A stretch of 10,551 nucleotides of DNA from an uncultured Bacilli bacterium (GCA_949025205.1 CARMXJ010000042.1:1-10551), one strand, 5' to 3'; shown: positions 1-5,833, numbered from the stretch's first letter. Notes: generated by a model not told the origin, from the letters alone. Numbers and translations: made by a program.

Positions 1-21
1 TATTATGATACCATTTTTTTC

Positions 22-549
22 TTATATTTTAAATAAAACCTTTCCGGACAGGTCTTTTATATTAAATTCTGTTTTGGAATAGTTTAATAATTCATTAATT
101 AATCCATTAAAATCAAACTTAATATTTTTATAAACTTCTTGTATTTCTGATATATCATAAATCGTTTCTATTAAAAAATCTATTTTATTTTTGAAATCTA
201 GTTTGTAAAATTTTGATAAAATATCTTTCGCTTCTTCTTTTGTTTTTTTATTTATGTAAGGCTCAATGTCTATTCCATTTGGATTAATTTTTATTTCTTG
301 TATATTGGTTGCAACTAATAAAAGTTGTGTTGCTAACACCATTGGATTTTCTAAATTTATTTGATAGGGTTCTAAGACTAATTTGTCATTTTCATAAGCA
401 TCATCACTGCTTGAATAATTACCATCATTTATTAGCCCATTGTCTAAATGATTGAATAAAATACTCATTAGATATATTTTATTTTCCTTATTTAATTCTC
501 TAAAATTTATTAATACTTCTTTTAATTCTCCACTTATATTATTTTTCAT
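22..549 (-). CDS. Hypothetical protein, 175 aa
   Basis: I do not recognise this protein. It begins at an ATG preceded by a good ribosome binding site (AAGAAGGA, 9 bases upstream), which supports it as a real gene. The product is acidic, rich in Asn, Lys, Glu and Ile, and looks soluble: there is no signal peptide or membrane segment. Two stretches look amphipathic-helical (about residues 5-35 and 100-155), with a low-complexity Asn/Asp/Ser linker near 38-55. It lies 18 bases downstream of another small hypothetical gene on the same strand, so the two are probably co-transcribed. Both sit behind the large serine recombinase and are very AT-rich, which fits cargo of a mobile island. An unusually GC-rich patch of codons occurs near its 3' end (positions 39-52). 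Function cannot be assigned from sequence. Confidence 0.6.
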   Translation of the reverse strand: MKNNISGELKEVLINFRELNKENKIYLMSILFNHLDNGLINDGNYSSSDDAYENDKLVLEPYQINLENPMVLATQLLLVATNIQEIKINPNGIDIEPYINKKTKEEAKDILSKFYKLDFKNKIDFLIETIYDISEIQEVYKNIKFDFNGLINELLNYSKTEFNIKDLSGKVLFKI

Positions 550-567
550 TTTCTTAAATCCTTCTTT

Positions 568-810
568 CTAAATTTCCATTTCTTTTACTTTTTTTATACT
601 TTCTTTAAAAATAATATTTTTAGTTTTTTCATCAAATTGAAAATAACCGCTTTCATAATTTTTATCGATTACTTTTATAGTAGTTCTATTAAAAAGATAA
701 ACTTTAAATTCATAAATGTCTAAATCCTTTTTTAAATATTCAAGAACCTTAAATTGTTCTATTGTATCTACTTGATTTTTTAAAATATTTTCATTTGTTA
801 ATTTTTTCAA
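568..810 (-). CDS. Hypothetical protein, about 80 aa, TTG start
   Basis: This is an unrecognised small protein. The frame is open up to a TTG at 858, giving 96 aa, but nothing resembling a Shine-Dalgarno site precedes that codon. A strong one, AAAGGGGG at 819-826, lies 8 bases before an in-frame TTG at 808-810. I therefore choose the shorter 80-aa form, which begins Leu(fMet)-Lys-Lys-Leu-Thr-Asn. An ATG nearer the same ribosome site is out of frame and gives only 8 codons. The C-terminal half looks like alternating strands (YEFKVYLF, TTIKVID, GYFQF, NIIF), a small beta-rich fold, ending in a lysine/glutamate-rich tail. There is no membrane segment. It precedes the 175-aa gene by 18 bases, and its leader contains several dyad symmetries (854-957), so its expression may be controlled there. 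Confidence 0.55.
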   Translation of the reverse strand: MKKLTNENILKNQVDTIEQFKVLEYLKKDLDIYEFKVYLFNRTTIKVIDKNYESGYFQFDEKTKNIIFKESIKKVKEMEI

Positions 811-818
811 ATTCCATT

Positions 819-826
819 CCCCCTTT
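819..826 (-). promoter_or_regulatory. Ribosome binding site that sets the TTG start at 810
   Basis: The minus strand reads AAAGGGGG here, then 8 bases, then TTG AAA AAA. It is the only Shine-Dalgarno-like sequence upstream of this small gene and moves the start 16 codons inside the longest open frame. Confidence 0.6.
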
Positions 827-853
827 ATTTTATTTTTTCTTTTGATAGATAAC

Positions 854-885
854 TTCAAAACAAGAAAGGATTTTTTTGTTTTGAA
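854..885. repeat. 10-bp inverted repeat in the leader of the 80-aa gene
   Basis: The arms TTCAAAACAA (854-863) and TTGTTTTGAA (876-885) are perfect inverted repeats around a 12-base loop. Neither strand has a T-run directly after the stem, so this does not look like a classic terminator. In minus-strand RNA it would fold just upstream of the strong ribosome binding site at 819-826. It could be an operator or a leader structure. Confidence 0.45.
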
Positions 886-909
886 ATTTCTTAATTCTTA
901 CAATAACTA

Positions 910-957
910 TTGTTAGTCAAGAGTTGTATAAACAACTTCGTTGCTCTTGACTAACAA
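910..957. repeat. 14-bp inverted repeat across the stop codon of the large serine recombinase
   Basis: The arms TTGTTAGTCAAGAG (910-923) and CTCTTGACTAACAA (944-957) are exact reverse complements around a 20-base loop. The loop has its own small dyads (TTGT/ACAA and CAAC-TTC-GTTG). The TAG stop of the recombinase (951-953) lies inside the right arm. Just beyond the left arm is another small dyad, CAATA-AC-TATTG (901-912). No T-run follows, so it is a poor intrinsic terminator. A recombinase attachment half-site or a protein-binding operator are alternatives; I cannot decide between them from sequence. Confidence 0.6.
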
Positions 958-2798
958 CATTTAATCGGTTTCATAATATAGTTTTTATCTGTTTCATTAC
1001 TTGGTATATATTCAAATACATTTTCTTTGTCAGATAATTGAGTTTTCTCATTTTTATCTATATATAATATTCCCATTTTAGAAATATCTTCATTCGCTGG
1101 AAAACATCTTACAATTTGTCTTCCATCTACATATTCAAATTTTATCATTTGATTTTCATAATAATAAACCGATTCATAAAAACCTACATTGTAAAATTGT
1201 CTTAAGCGAAGTAATTTTTCGGTTACAGTTTCCATTGGTAGATATTCGCTATATCTTATTTTTATCTTGTTATTATCTTCATCTGTAGCATTTCTACTAA
1301 CATCTAAATATCCTTTAGAATATAAATTGCATAAATCTTCAAAGAATGAATTTCTAAAATTAATTTTTTTAACTTTTAAAATTTCTTCCTCATAATTTAA
1401 TTCTATACTTTCTATCCAATTCATTAAATATTCGGCTTGCTCATTTCTCGATAATTTACTCCAACTACATACTTTTTCTTGATATTCTTTAGGATATAGT
1501 AATTTATTAATATAATCTATATCTCTTTTAATCAAAATATCTTCTGGAGTGAATTGTAATTCTTCACATACATCACATTCTTTTATTCTATGTTCTAATT
1601 CTTGAATTGCCGTTTCTACAATTTCTCGTTCTGTATCATATTCTTTTAAAGTAAATATACCACTTACATAAGCCTTTCTTATTCTTTCGAATTTTTGATT
1701 TTGAATATATAATTCTTTTTTTAATTCCTCTTTAGGATTATCTAGTTTTGTTTTAATCATAGGCAACAACGTTTGATTAACAACCTTATCATACTCGTAT
1801 AGTTCATTTATAATATTGTTAATAGAATCTGTTAAATCGCATTCTTTTATTGTTATACCGCAATCATTACAATAATAATAGTAATAAGAAGTTCCACTTT
1901 TCTTTGTAGTTGCTTTTCCACCAAGTATTCTTCCACATTTAGGACATCTAAGTTTTTGCAAATAAAGATATGTTAAATGCCTTTTAAAACTCCTTGTATT
2001 CTTTTTCTTTTGAACTTGACATTCTTCCCAGAATTCCTTTTTTATAATGGCTGGAACTACGTTGCTATAATAGTTAGGATGATCTGTTCCTTTATTTTGA
2101 ACATAATCGCCTTTATAAACCTCATTTTGTAATATCTTATAAATTGAACTGTCATACCAATTTTCTCTTCCTAAAACTTTTTCTTCATTAAATATATTGG
2201 CTATTGCTTGATAAGAATTTCCATTATGGTATAATTCGAATATTCTAATTACTATATTTTTTGTTGATTGGTCAATTACTAACTTTTTCTTTTTTCTCTT
2301 ATATCCTAATGGTGTCTTACTTGGTATATGTCCATCTTTAATTGCACCAGCAAGCCCTATTTTAGTTCTTTCACTTGTTCTTTCAATTTCATTTTGACTA
2401 ACTGTAGTTAAAAGTCTTGCAACCATTTTACCATTTGCATTTGTTGTATTTATATCATCATTTGCACAATCAAGATAGGCATTGTTTTCTTCTAAAAATT
2501 TCATAATATGTTCCATATCATAAACTGAACGAGTTAATCTATCTAGTTTTAAAACAACAATCGTATTACATTTTCCATCTTTTATATCTTGTAATAGTTC
2601 TTCAAATGCTGGTCTATGATTTCCAGTTTTAGCACTTATTCCAGCATCTTTGTATATTTTATATACTTCATACCCTTTATACTCACACATTGCTCTCAAA
2701 CGTTTTTCTTGCTCTGGTAAACTAAAACCCTCACGTGCTTGATCTTCTGTGCTAACACGTATATACAAACCTGCTACTTTTTTTATGTCATTATACAT
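951..2798 (-). CDS. Large serine recombinase (site-specific integrase/transposase)
   Basis: This 615-aa enzyme should cut and rejoin DNA at attachment sites to integrate or excise a mobile element. The N-terminal resolvase domain (about residues 8-150) has the catalytic motif YIRVST, with Arg14 and nucleophile Ser16. It also has DAGISA at 51-56 and the KLDRLTRS helix at 84-91, with the usual catalytic arginines. A 'recombinase' domain follows (about 160-260, PLGYKRKKK then NEVYKG). Next is a zinc ribbon with Cys285-x2-Cys288 and Cys310-x2-Cys313, then a Lys/Glu-rich coiled coil (about 345-405) and a C-terminal region. This is the standard order for large serine integrases of the TnpX/phage type, and the length is normal. 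Translation starts at an ATG overlapping the TAA of the upstream recombinase-like gene (TAATG), behind the ribosome site GAGGTG. The protein appears intact. It most likely mobilises the island it sits in. Confidence 0.95.
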   Translation of the reverse strand: MYNDIKKVAGLYIRVSTEDQAREGFSLPEQEKRLRAMCEYKGYEVYKIYKDAGISAKTGNHRPAFEELLQDIKDGKCNTIVVLKLDRLTRSVYDMEHIMKFLEENNAYLDCANDDINTTNANGKMVARLLTTVSQNEIERTSERTKIGLAGAIKDGHIPSKTPLGYKRKKKKLVIDQSTKNIVIRIFELYHNGNSYQAIANIFNEEKVLGRENWYDSSIYKILQNEVYKGDYVQNKGTDHPNYYSNVVPAIIKKEFWEECQVQKKKNTRSFKRHLTYLYLQKLRCPKCGRILGGKATTKKSGTSYYYYYCNDCGITIKECDLTDSINNIINELYEYDKVVNQTLLPMIKTKLDNPKEELKKELYIQNQKFERIRKAYVSGIFTLKEYDTEREIVETAIQELEHRIKECDVCEELQFTPEDILIKRDIDYINKLLYPKEYQEKVCSWSKLSRNEQAEYLMNWIESIELNYEEEILKVKKINFRNSFFEDLCNLYSKGYLDVSRNATDEDNNKIKIRYSEYLPMETVTEKLLRLRQFYNVGFYESVYYYENQMIKFEYVDGRQIVRCFPANEDISKMGILYIDKNEKTQLSDKENVFEYIPSNETDKNYIMKPIKCC

Positions 2799-3244
2799 TA
2801 TCTAACACCTCTACTTTCAAAACCAAAAAATGCTTTTGCCTTTTCTTCAGTAGAAAACCTTAAATACATTCCAATTCTTTGTATAACTCTTATATTTTCA
2901 AGAATTTTAGATATAGTTCCATTTGAATAATCCAATGTTTCTAATTTGCAATTACTATTATTTAATAATTCCATAAAATCTATCATTTTATCAAATGAGC
3001 GATTTAATCTATCCATATTACAAGATAGAATTAGATTAAATTTTCCTTGCTTCAAATCTCTTAACATTAAATCATAGGCTGGTCTAAAACCATTAGCACT
3101 ACAACCGTTATCAATGTATATATTGTAAATTTTATATTTTTTCATTTCACAATATAATTCTAATATTTTTCTTTGATTATCTATTGCAAATTGACTTTCA
3201 TTAGCCACTCTACAATAAATTGCTACTTTTAATTTTTTATTCAT
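2798..3244 (-). CDS. Short serine-recombinase-like protein lacking the catalytic serine
   Basis: This 148-aa protein matches the resolvase domain of serine recombinases. It has IYCRVANESQ at 9-18, then IDNGCSANGFRPAYD (44-58), and NMDRLNRS (76-83), which corresponds to KLDRLTRS of the neighbouring enzyme. The position of the nucleophile in YxRVS is Ala14, while Arg12 is kept, so it should not cleave DNA by the usual mechanism. There is no recombinase DNA-binding domain or zinc ribbon. Residues 124-142 (IGMYLRFSTEEKAKAFFGF) resemble the catalytic start of the next gene (8 of 19 identical). It starts at an ATG with AAAGGG 8 bases upstream and ends in TAATG, so it is translationally coupled to the large recombinase. 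A likely role is as a partner or directionality/regulatory subunit; that is inference. A remnant of a rearranged recombinase is the alternative. Confidence 0.8.
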   Translation of the reverse strand: MNKKLKVAIYCRVANESQFAIDNQRKILELYCEMKKYKIYNIYIDNGCSANGFRPAYDLMLRDLKQGKFNLILSCNMDRLNRSFDKMIDFMELLNNSNCKLETLDYSNGTISKILENIRVIQRIGMYLRFSTEEKAKAFFGFESRGVR

Positions 3245-3283
3245 ATTATCAACCCTTTCTGTAAATTTTCCTTTCGTTCATTT

Positions 3284-3289
3284 ATTATA
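3284..3289 (-). promoter_or_regulatory. Candidate -10 box of the recombinase operon
   Basis: The minus strand has a perfect TATAAT about 40 bases before the ATG of the short recombinase-like gene. No convincing -35 box lies 16-18 bases upstream (the best is ATTCCA/TTCCAT), so the promoter is weak or needs an activator, if it is real. The 125 bases between this gene and the 92-aa gene contain no other coding signal. Confidence 0.4.
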
Positions 3290-3349
3290 GATATTTTCAT
3301 AATAAATGGAATGTATAAAAATCTACCCAAAATATGTTTATTATCTGTT

Positions 3350-3364
3350 AAAGAAGTTGATTTT
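3350..3364. repeat. 15-bp inverted copy of the terminator arm (left copy)
   Basis: AAAGAAGTTGATTTT here is the exact reverse complement of 3677-3691, which is an arm of the hairpin terminator on the other side of the 92-aa gene. The two copies bracket that gene. In its transcript, the leader and the 3' region would be complementary over 15 bases. Confidence 0.5.
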
Positions 3365-3369
3365 GTTAA

Positions 3370-3648
3370 TTATTTTTTTAGTGTTTTGATAAATGATTCT
3401 AAGTCTTTCAATTCTATTTTTTTATTTAAACCTTCAACATACAATTCATTTGAATAATTAAATGCTAATAATGTAACACCTTCAATTTTTATTCTATGGG
3501 GTTCTACATAAGTGATATTAGTTAAATCTATTGTTCTTATATTACCGTTGATAATCTCTGGTGTAGTATTACAAAAACTGCTTACAAACTCAATTTTCTT
3601 TTTTAACTCTAAATCAATATGCAAAGGTTTAGTAGTTATGCTCATCAT
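3370..3648 (-). CDS. Hypothetical protein, 92 aa
   Basis: This is an unrecognised small soluble protein. Two ATGs open it (3646-3648 and 3643-3645). The first is better placed, 10 bases after AGAGG. It has an N-terminal helix-like part (residues 8-32), several likely strands (RTIDLTNITYVEP, RIKIEGVTLLAFN, NELYVEGL) and a C-terminal amphipathic helix ending in KKLKK-like residues (about 76-92). There is no signal peptide or membrane segment. It lies between the recombinase operon and the tRNA-Leu terminator, on the same strand as both, and no promoter of its own is evident. It is bracketed by a 15-bp inverted repeat. In this position, upstream of recombinase genes at the end of an island, it could be a regulator or excision accessory protein, but nothing in the sequence shows that. 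Confidence 0.55.
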   Translation of the reverse strand: MMSITTKPLHIDLELKKKIEFVSSFCNTTPEIINGNIRTIDLTNITYVEPHRIKIEGVTLLAFNYSNELYVEGLNKKIELKDLESFIKTLKK

Positions 3649-3674
3649 AGCAAATCATCCTCTCTTTAAACACT

Positions 3675-3709
3675 AAAAAATCAACTTCTTTTTAGAAAGT
3701 TGATTTTTT
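3675..3709 (-). terminator. Strong hairpin terminator after tRNA-Leu (potentially bidirectional)
   Basis: AAAAAATCAACTT (3675-3687) and AAGTTGATTTTTT (3697-3709) form a perfect 13-bp stem with a 9-base loop. The stem ends in a run of six T on either strand. Read on the minus strand it lies 45 bases after the tRNA 3' end and should terminate it. A second small hairpin, AACTCTT-TTT-AAGAGTT (3721-3737), lies between the tRNA and this stem. Confidence 0.8.
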
Positions 3710-3753
3710 GCTTAAATTCCAACTCTTTTTAAGAGTTCGAATGTATTTCCTAC

Positions 3754-3840
3754 TGGTGCCTCTGGCCGGACTCGGACCGGCACAGTATTGCTACTACTGG
3801 ATTTTGAGTCCAGCGCGTCTACCAATTTCACCACAGAGGC
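3754..3840 (-). tRNA. tRNA-Leu (anticodon CAA)
   Basis: The 87-base gene includes an encoded CCA end. The acceptor stem GCCTCTG pairs with CAGAGGC, followed by discriminator A and CCA. The anticodon stem CTGGA/TCCAG carries the loop CTCAAAA, giving anticodon CAA (reads UUG). The long variable arm TAGTA-GCAA-TACTG is the class II arm expected of leucine tRNAs. The T stem GCCGG/CCGGC encloses the loop TCCGAGT. Position 55 is therefore C, not the nearly invariant U that becomes pseudouridine. Apart from that base it looks intact. A strong promoter sits directly upstream and a hairpin terminator downstream, so it is a single-gene unit. Confidence 0.95.
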
Positions 3841-3848
3841 ATAAATAG

Positions 3849-3877
3849 ATTATAACAATATTTAAAACAAATGTAAA
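3849..3877 (-). promoter_or_regulatory. Sigma-A-type promoter of tRNA-Leu
   Basis: On the minus strand, TTTACA (3872-3877) and a perfect TATAAT (3849-3854) are separated by exactly 17 bases. The predicted start falls 1-3 bases before the mature tRNA 5' end, so the primary transcript has almost no 5' leader. Confidence 0.85.
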
Positions 3878-3897
3878 TTTTAATTTTAAATTTTTAT

Positions 3898-4097
3898 GGC
3901 AATCGCATAAAAAATATCGTTAAAAACTATTGACATAGGACTAACTCGGTAAATAAGGGCTTTTTCATATAATTCTTTATTGATAAGAAGTACCTCAAAT
4001 ACAGATTATCTCATTTACTTGAAACTTGGCTAATCATACTTATATTCCCATTTTAAAGGGCATTTATAACTTTACGTAAAATTTTTATGCGATTGCC
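3898..4097. mobile_element. 200-bp MITE-like element with 16-bp terminal inverted repeats
   Basis: GGCAATCGCATAAAAA (3898-3913) and its exact reverse complement TTTTTATGCGATTGCC (4082-4097) end a 200-bp segment with no open reading frame worth calling. The bases just outside are TTAT on both sides (3894-3897 and 4098-4101), which could be a 4-bp target duplication, although TTAT is a common word in such AT-rich DNA. This fits a miniature inverted-repeat transposable element moved by a transposase encoded elsewhere. I do not recognise the family. It separates tRNA-Leu from the 167-aa gene. At the left end, the flank plus the repeat (3891-3913) also forms a local 8-bp hairpin, TTTTTATG/CATAAAAA. 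Confidence 0.7.
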
Positions 4098-4125
4098 TTA
4101 TTAAATTTTCGTTATAATCTGAATT

Positions 4126-4629
4126 CTATTTCACTGTCATTCTTTCTTTTAACTTATCCTTATTTTGAATAGATAAAAGTTTTACACTGCCTGGTGCATT
4201 CACATAATCTCCAGAAATTCCTAAACTTAGTACGTTATTGCATTCCGCTAAAGAAATAGGTGCAAAGGTTTTAATCGTTTCTTTATCTAAAATATAAGCT
4301 CCTCTTCTATCACTTGCATTTCCAAAAGAAAAATGTAAACTAGTATCTTTTATAGGAGTAATCTCTTTTTGCACTAATTCCTCGTATTCCTCTTGTGTTT
4401 TATAATCTTTCATTAAATCCAGAAGCTTAGCAGAAGCAACAATATGATTATCGTAAAAAAACAATAATAAATCTCCTTTGTTTGGAGTAGGTTGATTATT
4501 CCCGATAGAAAACATGTAAAATCCTTGTAATAAGTTTGGCAAATCCCTTTCAAAATAATTTTTTTGTAAATCTGCTATCGATACAAAATCACTATACTCC
4601 TTGCTCATTTTAATAATATATGTACTCAT
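4126..4629 (-). CDS. Hypothetical protein, 167 aa, possible PUA/EVE-like fold
   Basis: I do not recognise the family. The frame is open further upstream, but the true start is the ATG at 4627-4629, because AAGGAGG lies 4 bases before it. The upstream extension encodes an unlikely Phe run from the T-rich spacer. The protein is soluble with mixed alpha/beta character. The segment NKGDLLLFFYDNHIVASAKLLD resembles the 'GD.vlfy.....vg.a.v' core of PUA/EVE/ASCH-type modified-nucleotide readers, and FAPISLAE later could match the conserved region after it; this is a weak resemblance only. It lies 50 bases after the pentapeptide repeat gene. The spacer holds a 4-bp stem and a long T-run, so it may be transcribed separately or as the last gene of the scpAB cluster. 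A MITE-like element lies just downstream. Confidence 0.6.
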   Translation of the reverse strand: MSTYIIKMSKEYSDFVSIADLQKNYFERDLPNLLQGFYMFSIGNNQPTPNKGDLLLFFYDNHIVASAKLLDLMKDYKTQEEYEELVQKEITPIKDTSLHFSFGNASDRRGAYILDKETIKTFAPISLAECNNVLSLGISGDYVNAPGSVKLLSIQNKDKLKERMTVK

Positions 4630-4657
4630 AATACCTCCTTCACATATTCTTAACATA

Positions 4658-4685
4658 GAAAAAAAGAAAAAACAAGTATTCACTT
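4658..4685 (-). terminator. Weak candidate terminator after the pentapeptide repeat gene
   Basis: A 4-bp stem AAGT-GAAT-ACTT overlaps the stop codon. It is followed on the minus strand by GTTTTTTCTTTTTTTC. The T-run is good but the stem is very short, so termination would be partial at best. Confidence 0.3.
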
Positions 4686-5261
4686 TAACTTTATTCCTAA
4701 AAGAGGGGCTAAACACAACATTTGTTCATAGGAAAGAATTACACCCCGTAAATACTTAGGGTCTACTAAAATACCTTCAATAATAGAATCTGATAAATCC
4801 ACATCTTTTAAAAAAAACATATTAAATTCTGCTTTAGTTAAGTTTACTTCTGCAAAAGAAAAACGATTTACCTTTAAATCTAAAAAGCGAGATTCGGTCA
4901 TATCACTTTCTTTGATAGAAACATCTGACAAACGACTGTAAGAGATTCCGGCATATCTTAAAACACAAGTCTGAAAAATAGTATTCTTTATTGTGCAATC
5001 ATTAAAAGAAGTGCCAATCATTTTACAGTCAACAAAACGGCAATTATGAAGTCCACAGTTTGTAAATACAGTATTAGACAAATCTGCATTCCAAAAAGTC
5101 ACATGATTAAAAACAACATTTTCAAAACGAGTATTTAAAAAAGAAACACGTTTAAAATGCAAGTCTTCAAGGGTTTTATTACATAACTCCTTTTCTTCTA
5201 CAGAAATAGAAGTATACTCTTCATTGTAAACATCGACATCTTCTAAAAATAAATCATTCAT
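4680..5261 (-). CDS. Pentapeptide repeat protein, Qnr-like
   Basis: The 193-aa product is almost entirely a right-handed beta-helix. From residue 36 to 165 there are 26 consecutive pentapeptides with F, L, M, I or V at the central position (for example FENVV, FNHVT, FWNAD, LSNTV). The tail LSYEQMLCLAPLLGIKL resembles the C-terminal dimerisation helix of Qnr proteins (QnrB-type NYQASLLMERLGIA). Characterised relatives mimic DNA and bind gyrase or topoisomerase IV, protecting them from quinolones or toxins; activity here is inferred. The frame is open to 5312, but the start is the ATG at 5259-5261: AGAGGA precedes it by 8 bases, and it overlaps the scpB stop by 8 bases, implying translational coupling to scpB. 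The unbroken helix, without the loops of plasmid Qnr proteins, suggests a chromosomal housekeeping relative. Confidence 0.85.
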   Translation of the reverse strand: MNDLFLEDVDVYNEEYTSISVEEKELCNKTLEDLHFKRVSFLNTRFENVVFNHVTFWNADLSNTVFTNCGLHNCRFVDCKMIGTSFNDCTIKNTIFQTCVLRYAGISYSRLSDVSIKESDMTESRFLDLKVNRFSFAEVNLTKAEFNMFFLKDVDLSDSIIEGILVDPKYLRGVILSYEQMLCLAPLLGIKLK

Positions 5262-5829
5262 TAGTGGTATCCTCTTCTTTATAAATCGATGTAAACAATT
5301 CTTTTTCTTCATTAGAATCTTCTTTAGTCATATCGATAGCTGGTAAATCATTAATGGTAGCCAGTCCAAAATAATCTAAAAAATCACTTGTCGTTTTATA
5401 AAGATTAGGACGACCTGGCATCGTACTTTTTCCAGCTTCTTTCAGTAAGCCTTTCGCAACCAATCTTCGAATCATATGACTAGAAGAAATTCCTCTCATC
5501 TCATCAATTTCAATCCGCGTAATGGGTTGATTATAAGCAACAATGGCTAAAACCTCTAAAGCGGCTGGACTAAGCAAATGATTCTCTGGATTTTCTACTA
5601 ATTTTTCATAATACTCTTTATGCTCTTGTTTGGTTGTAAGTTTAAAAGCATCCCCAAGATAACTAATACGTATTCCTCTATCTTCACTTTCATAAGTTGC
5701 TTTTAATTCCTTTAATAAATTCTTAGCATCTTCTAAAGAAATATTTAATATCTCTACTATTTTATTTAAAGTAATTCCTTCATCTCCTACAACAAACAAA
5801 ATGCCTTCTAAAACACCCTTTAAATCCAT
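5254..5829 (-). CDS. scpB: Segregation and condensation protein B (ScpB)
   Basis: ScpB is a dimeric winged-helix protein that binds the kleisin ScpA and completes the SMC-ScpAB condensin, which compacts and segregates the chromosome. The 191-aa length is typical. Family hallmarks are the start LEGILFVVGDEGIT, the motif LSPAALEVLAIVAYNQPITR (about 84-103) followed by IDEMRGISSSHMIRRL. After these comes GLLKEAGKSTMPGRPNLYKTT, the second winged helix, and DYFGL. The C-terminal tail is acidic. The gene starts 4 bases after the scpA stop (TGATGATATG, with AGGTGA as ribosome site), and its TGA lies inside the start of the pentapeptide gene. The scpA-scpB order is the usual one in Bacillota. Confidence 0.97.
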   Translation of the reverse strand: MDLKGVLEGILFVVGDEGITLNKIVEILNISLEDAKNLLKELKATYESEDRGIRISYLGDAFKLTTKQEHKEYYEKLVENPENHLLSPAALEVLAIVAYNQPITRIEIDEMRGISSSHMIRRLVAKGLLKEAGKSTMPGRPNLYKTTSDFLDYFGLATINDLPAIDMTKEDSNEEKELFTSIYKEEDTTNE

Positions 5830-5833
5830 ATCA

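Noticed and set aside
39..52. GC-rich near-palindrome CCTTTCCGGACAGG near the left edge
   Set aside because: It is an imperfect dyad inside a coding frame (Asp-Leu-Ser-Gly-Lys-Val) with no second copy in the window; too little to claim a site.
811..858. Upstream TTG start for the small gene at 568-810
   Set aside because: No Shine-Dalgarno precedes it and it falls in a hairpin arm, while AAAGGGGG sits correctly before the TTG at 810.
2739..2930. Plus-strand open frame of 63 codons
   Set aside because: It lies antisense across the overlap of two well-supported recombinase genes, with no ribosome site and a meaningless hydrophobic translation.
3930..3973. TTGACA and TATAAT words within the MITE-like element
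   Set aside because: They are 32 bases apart, so they do not form a promoter together.
3847..4120. 10-bp inverted pair AGATTATAAC / GTTATAATCT outside the MITE-like element
   Set aside because: It is not symmetric about the element (41 versus 13 bases), and the left copy is simply the tRNA promoter -10 box; the right copy has no -35 box.
4630..4716. N-terminal extension of the 167-aa protein to an upstream ATG
   Set aside because: It would translate the T-rich spacer (a Phe run) and overlap the pentapeptide gene; the perfect AAGGAGG site belongs to the ATG at 4629.
5262..5312. N-terminal extension of the pentapeptide protein inside scpB
   Set aside because: It has no ribosome site; AGAGGA eight bases before the ATG at 5261 defines the start and gives a Qnr-like length.
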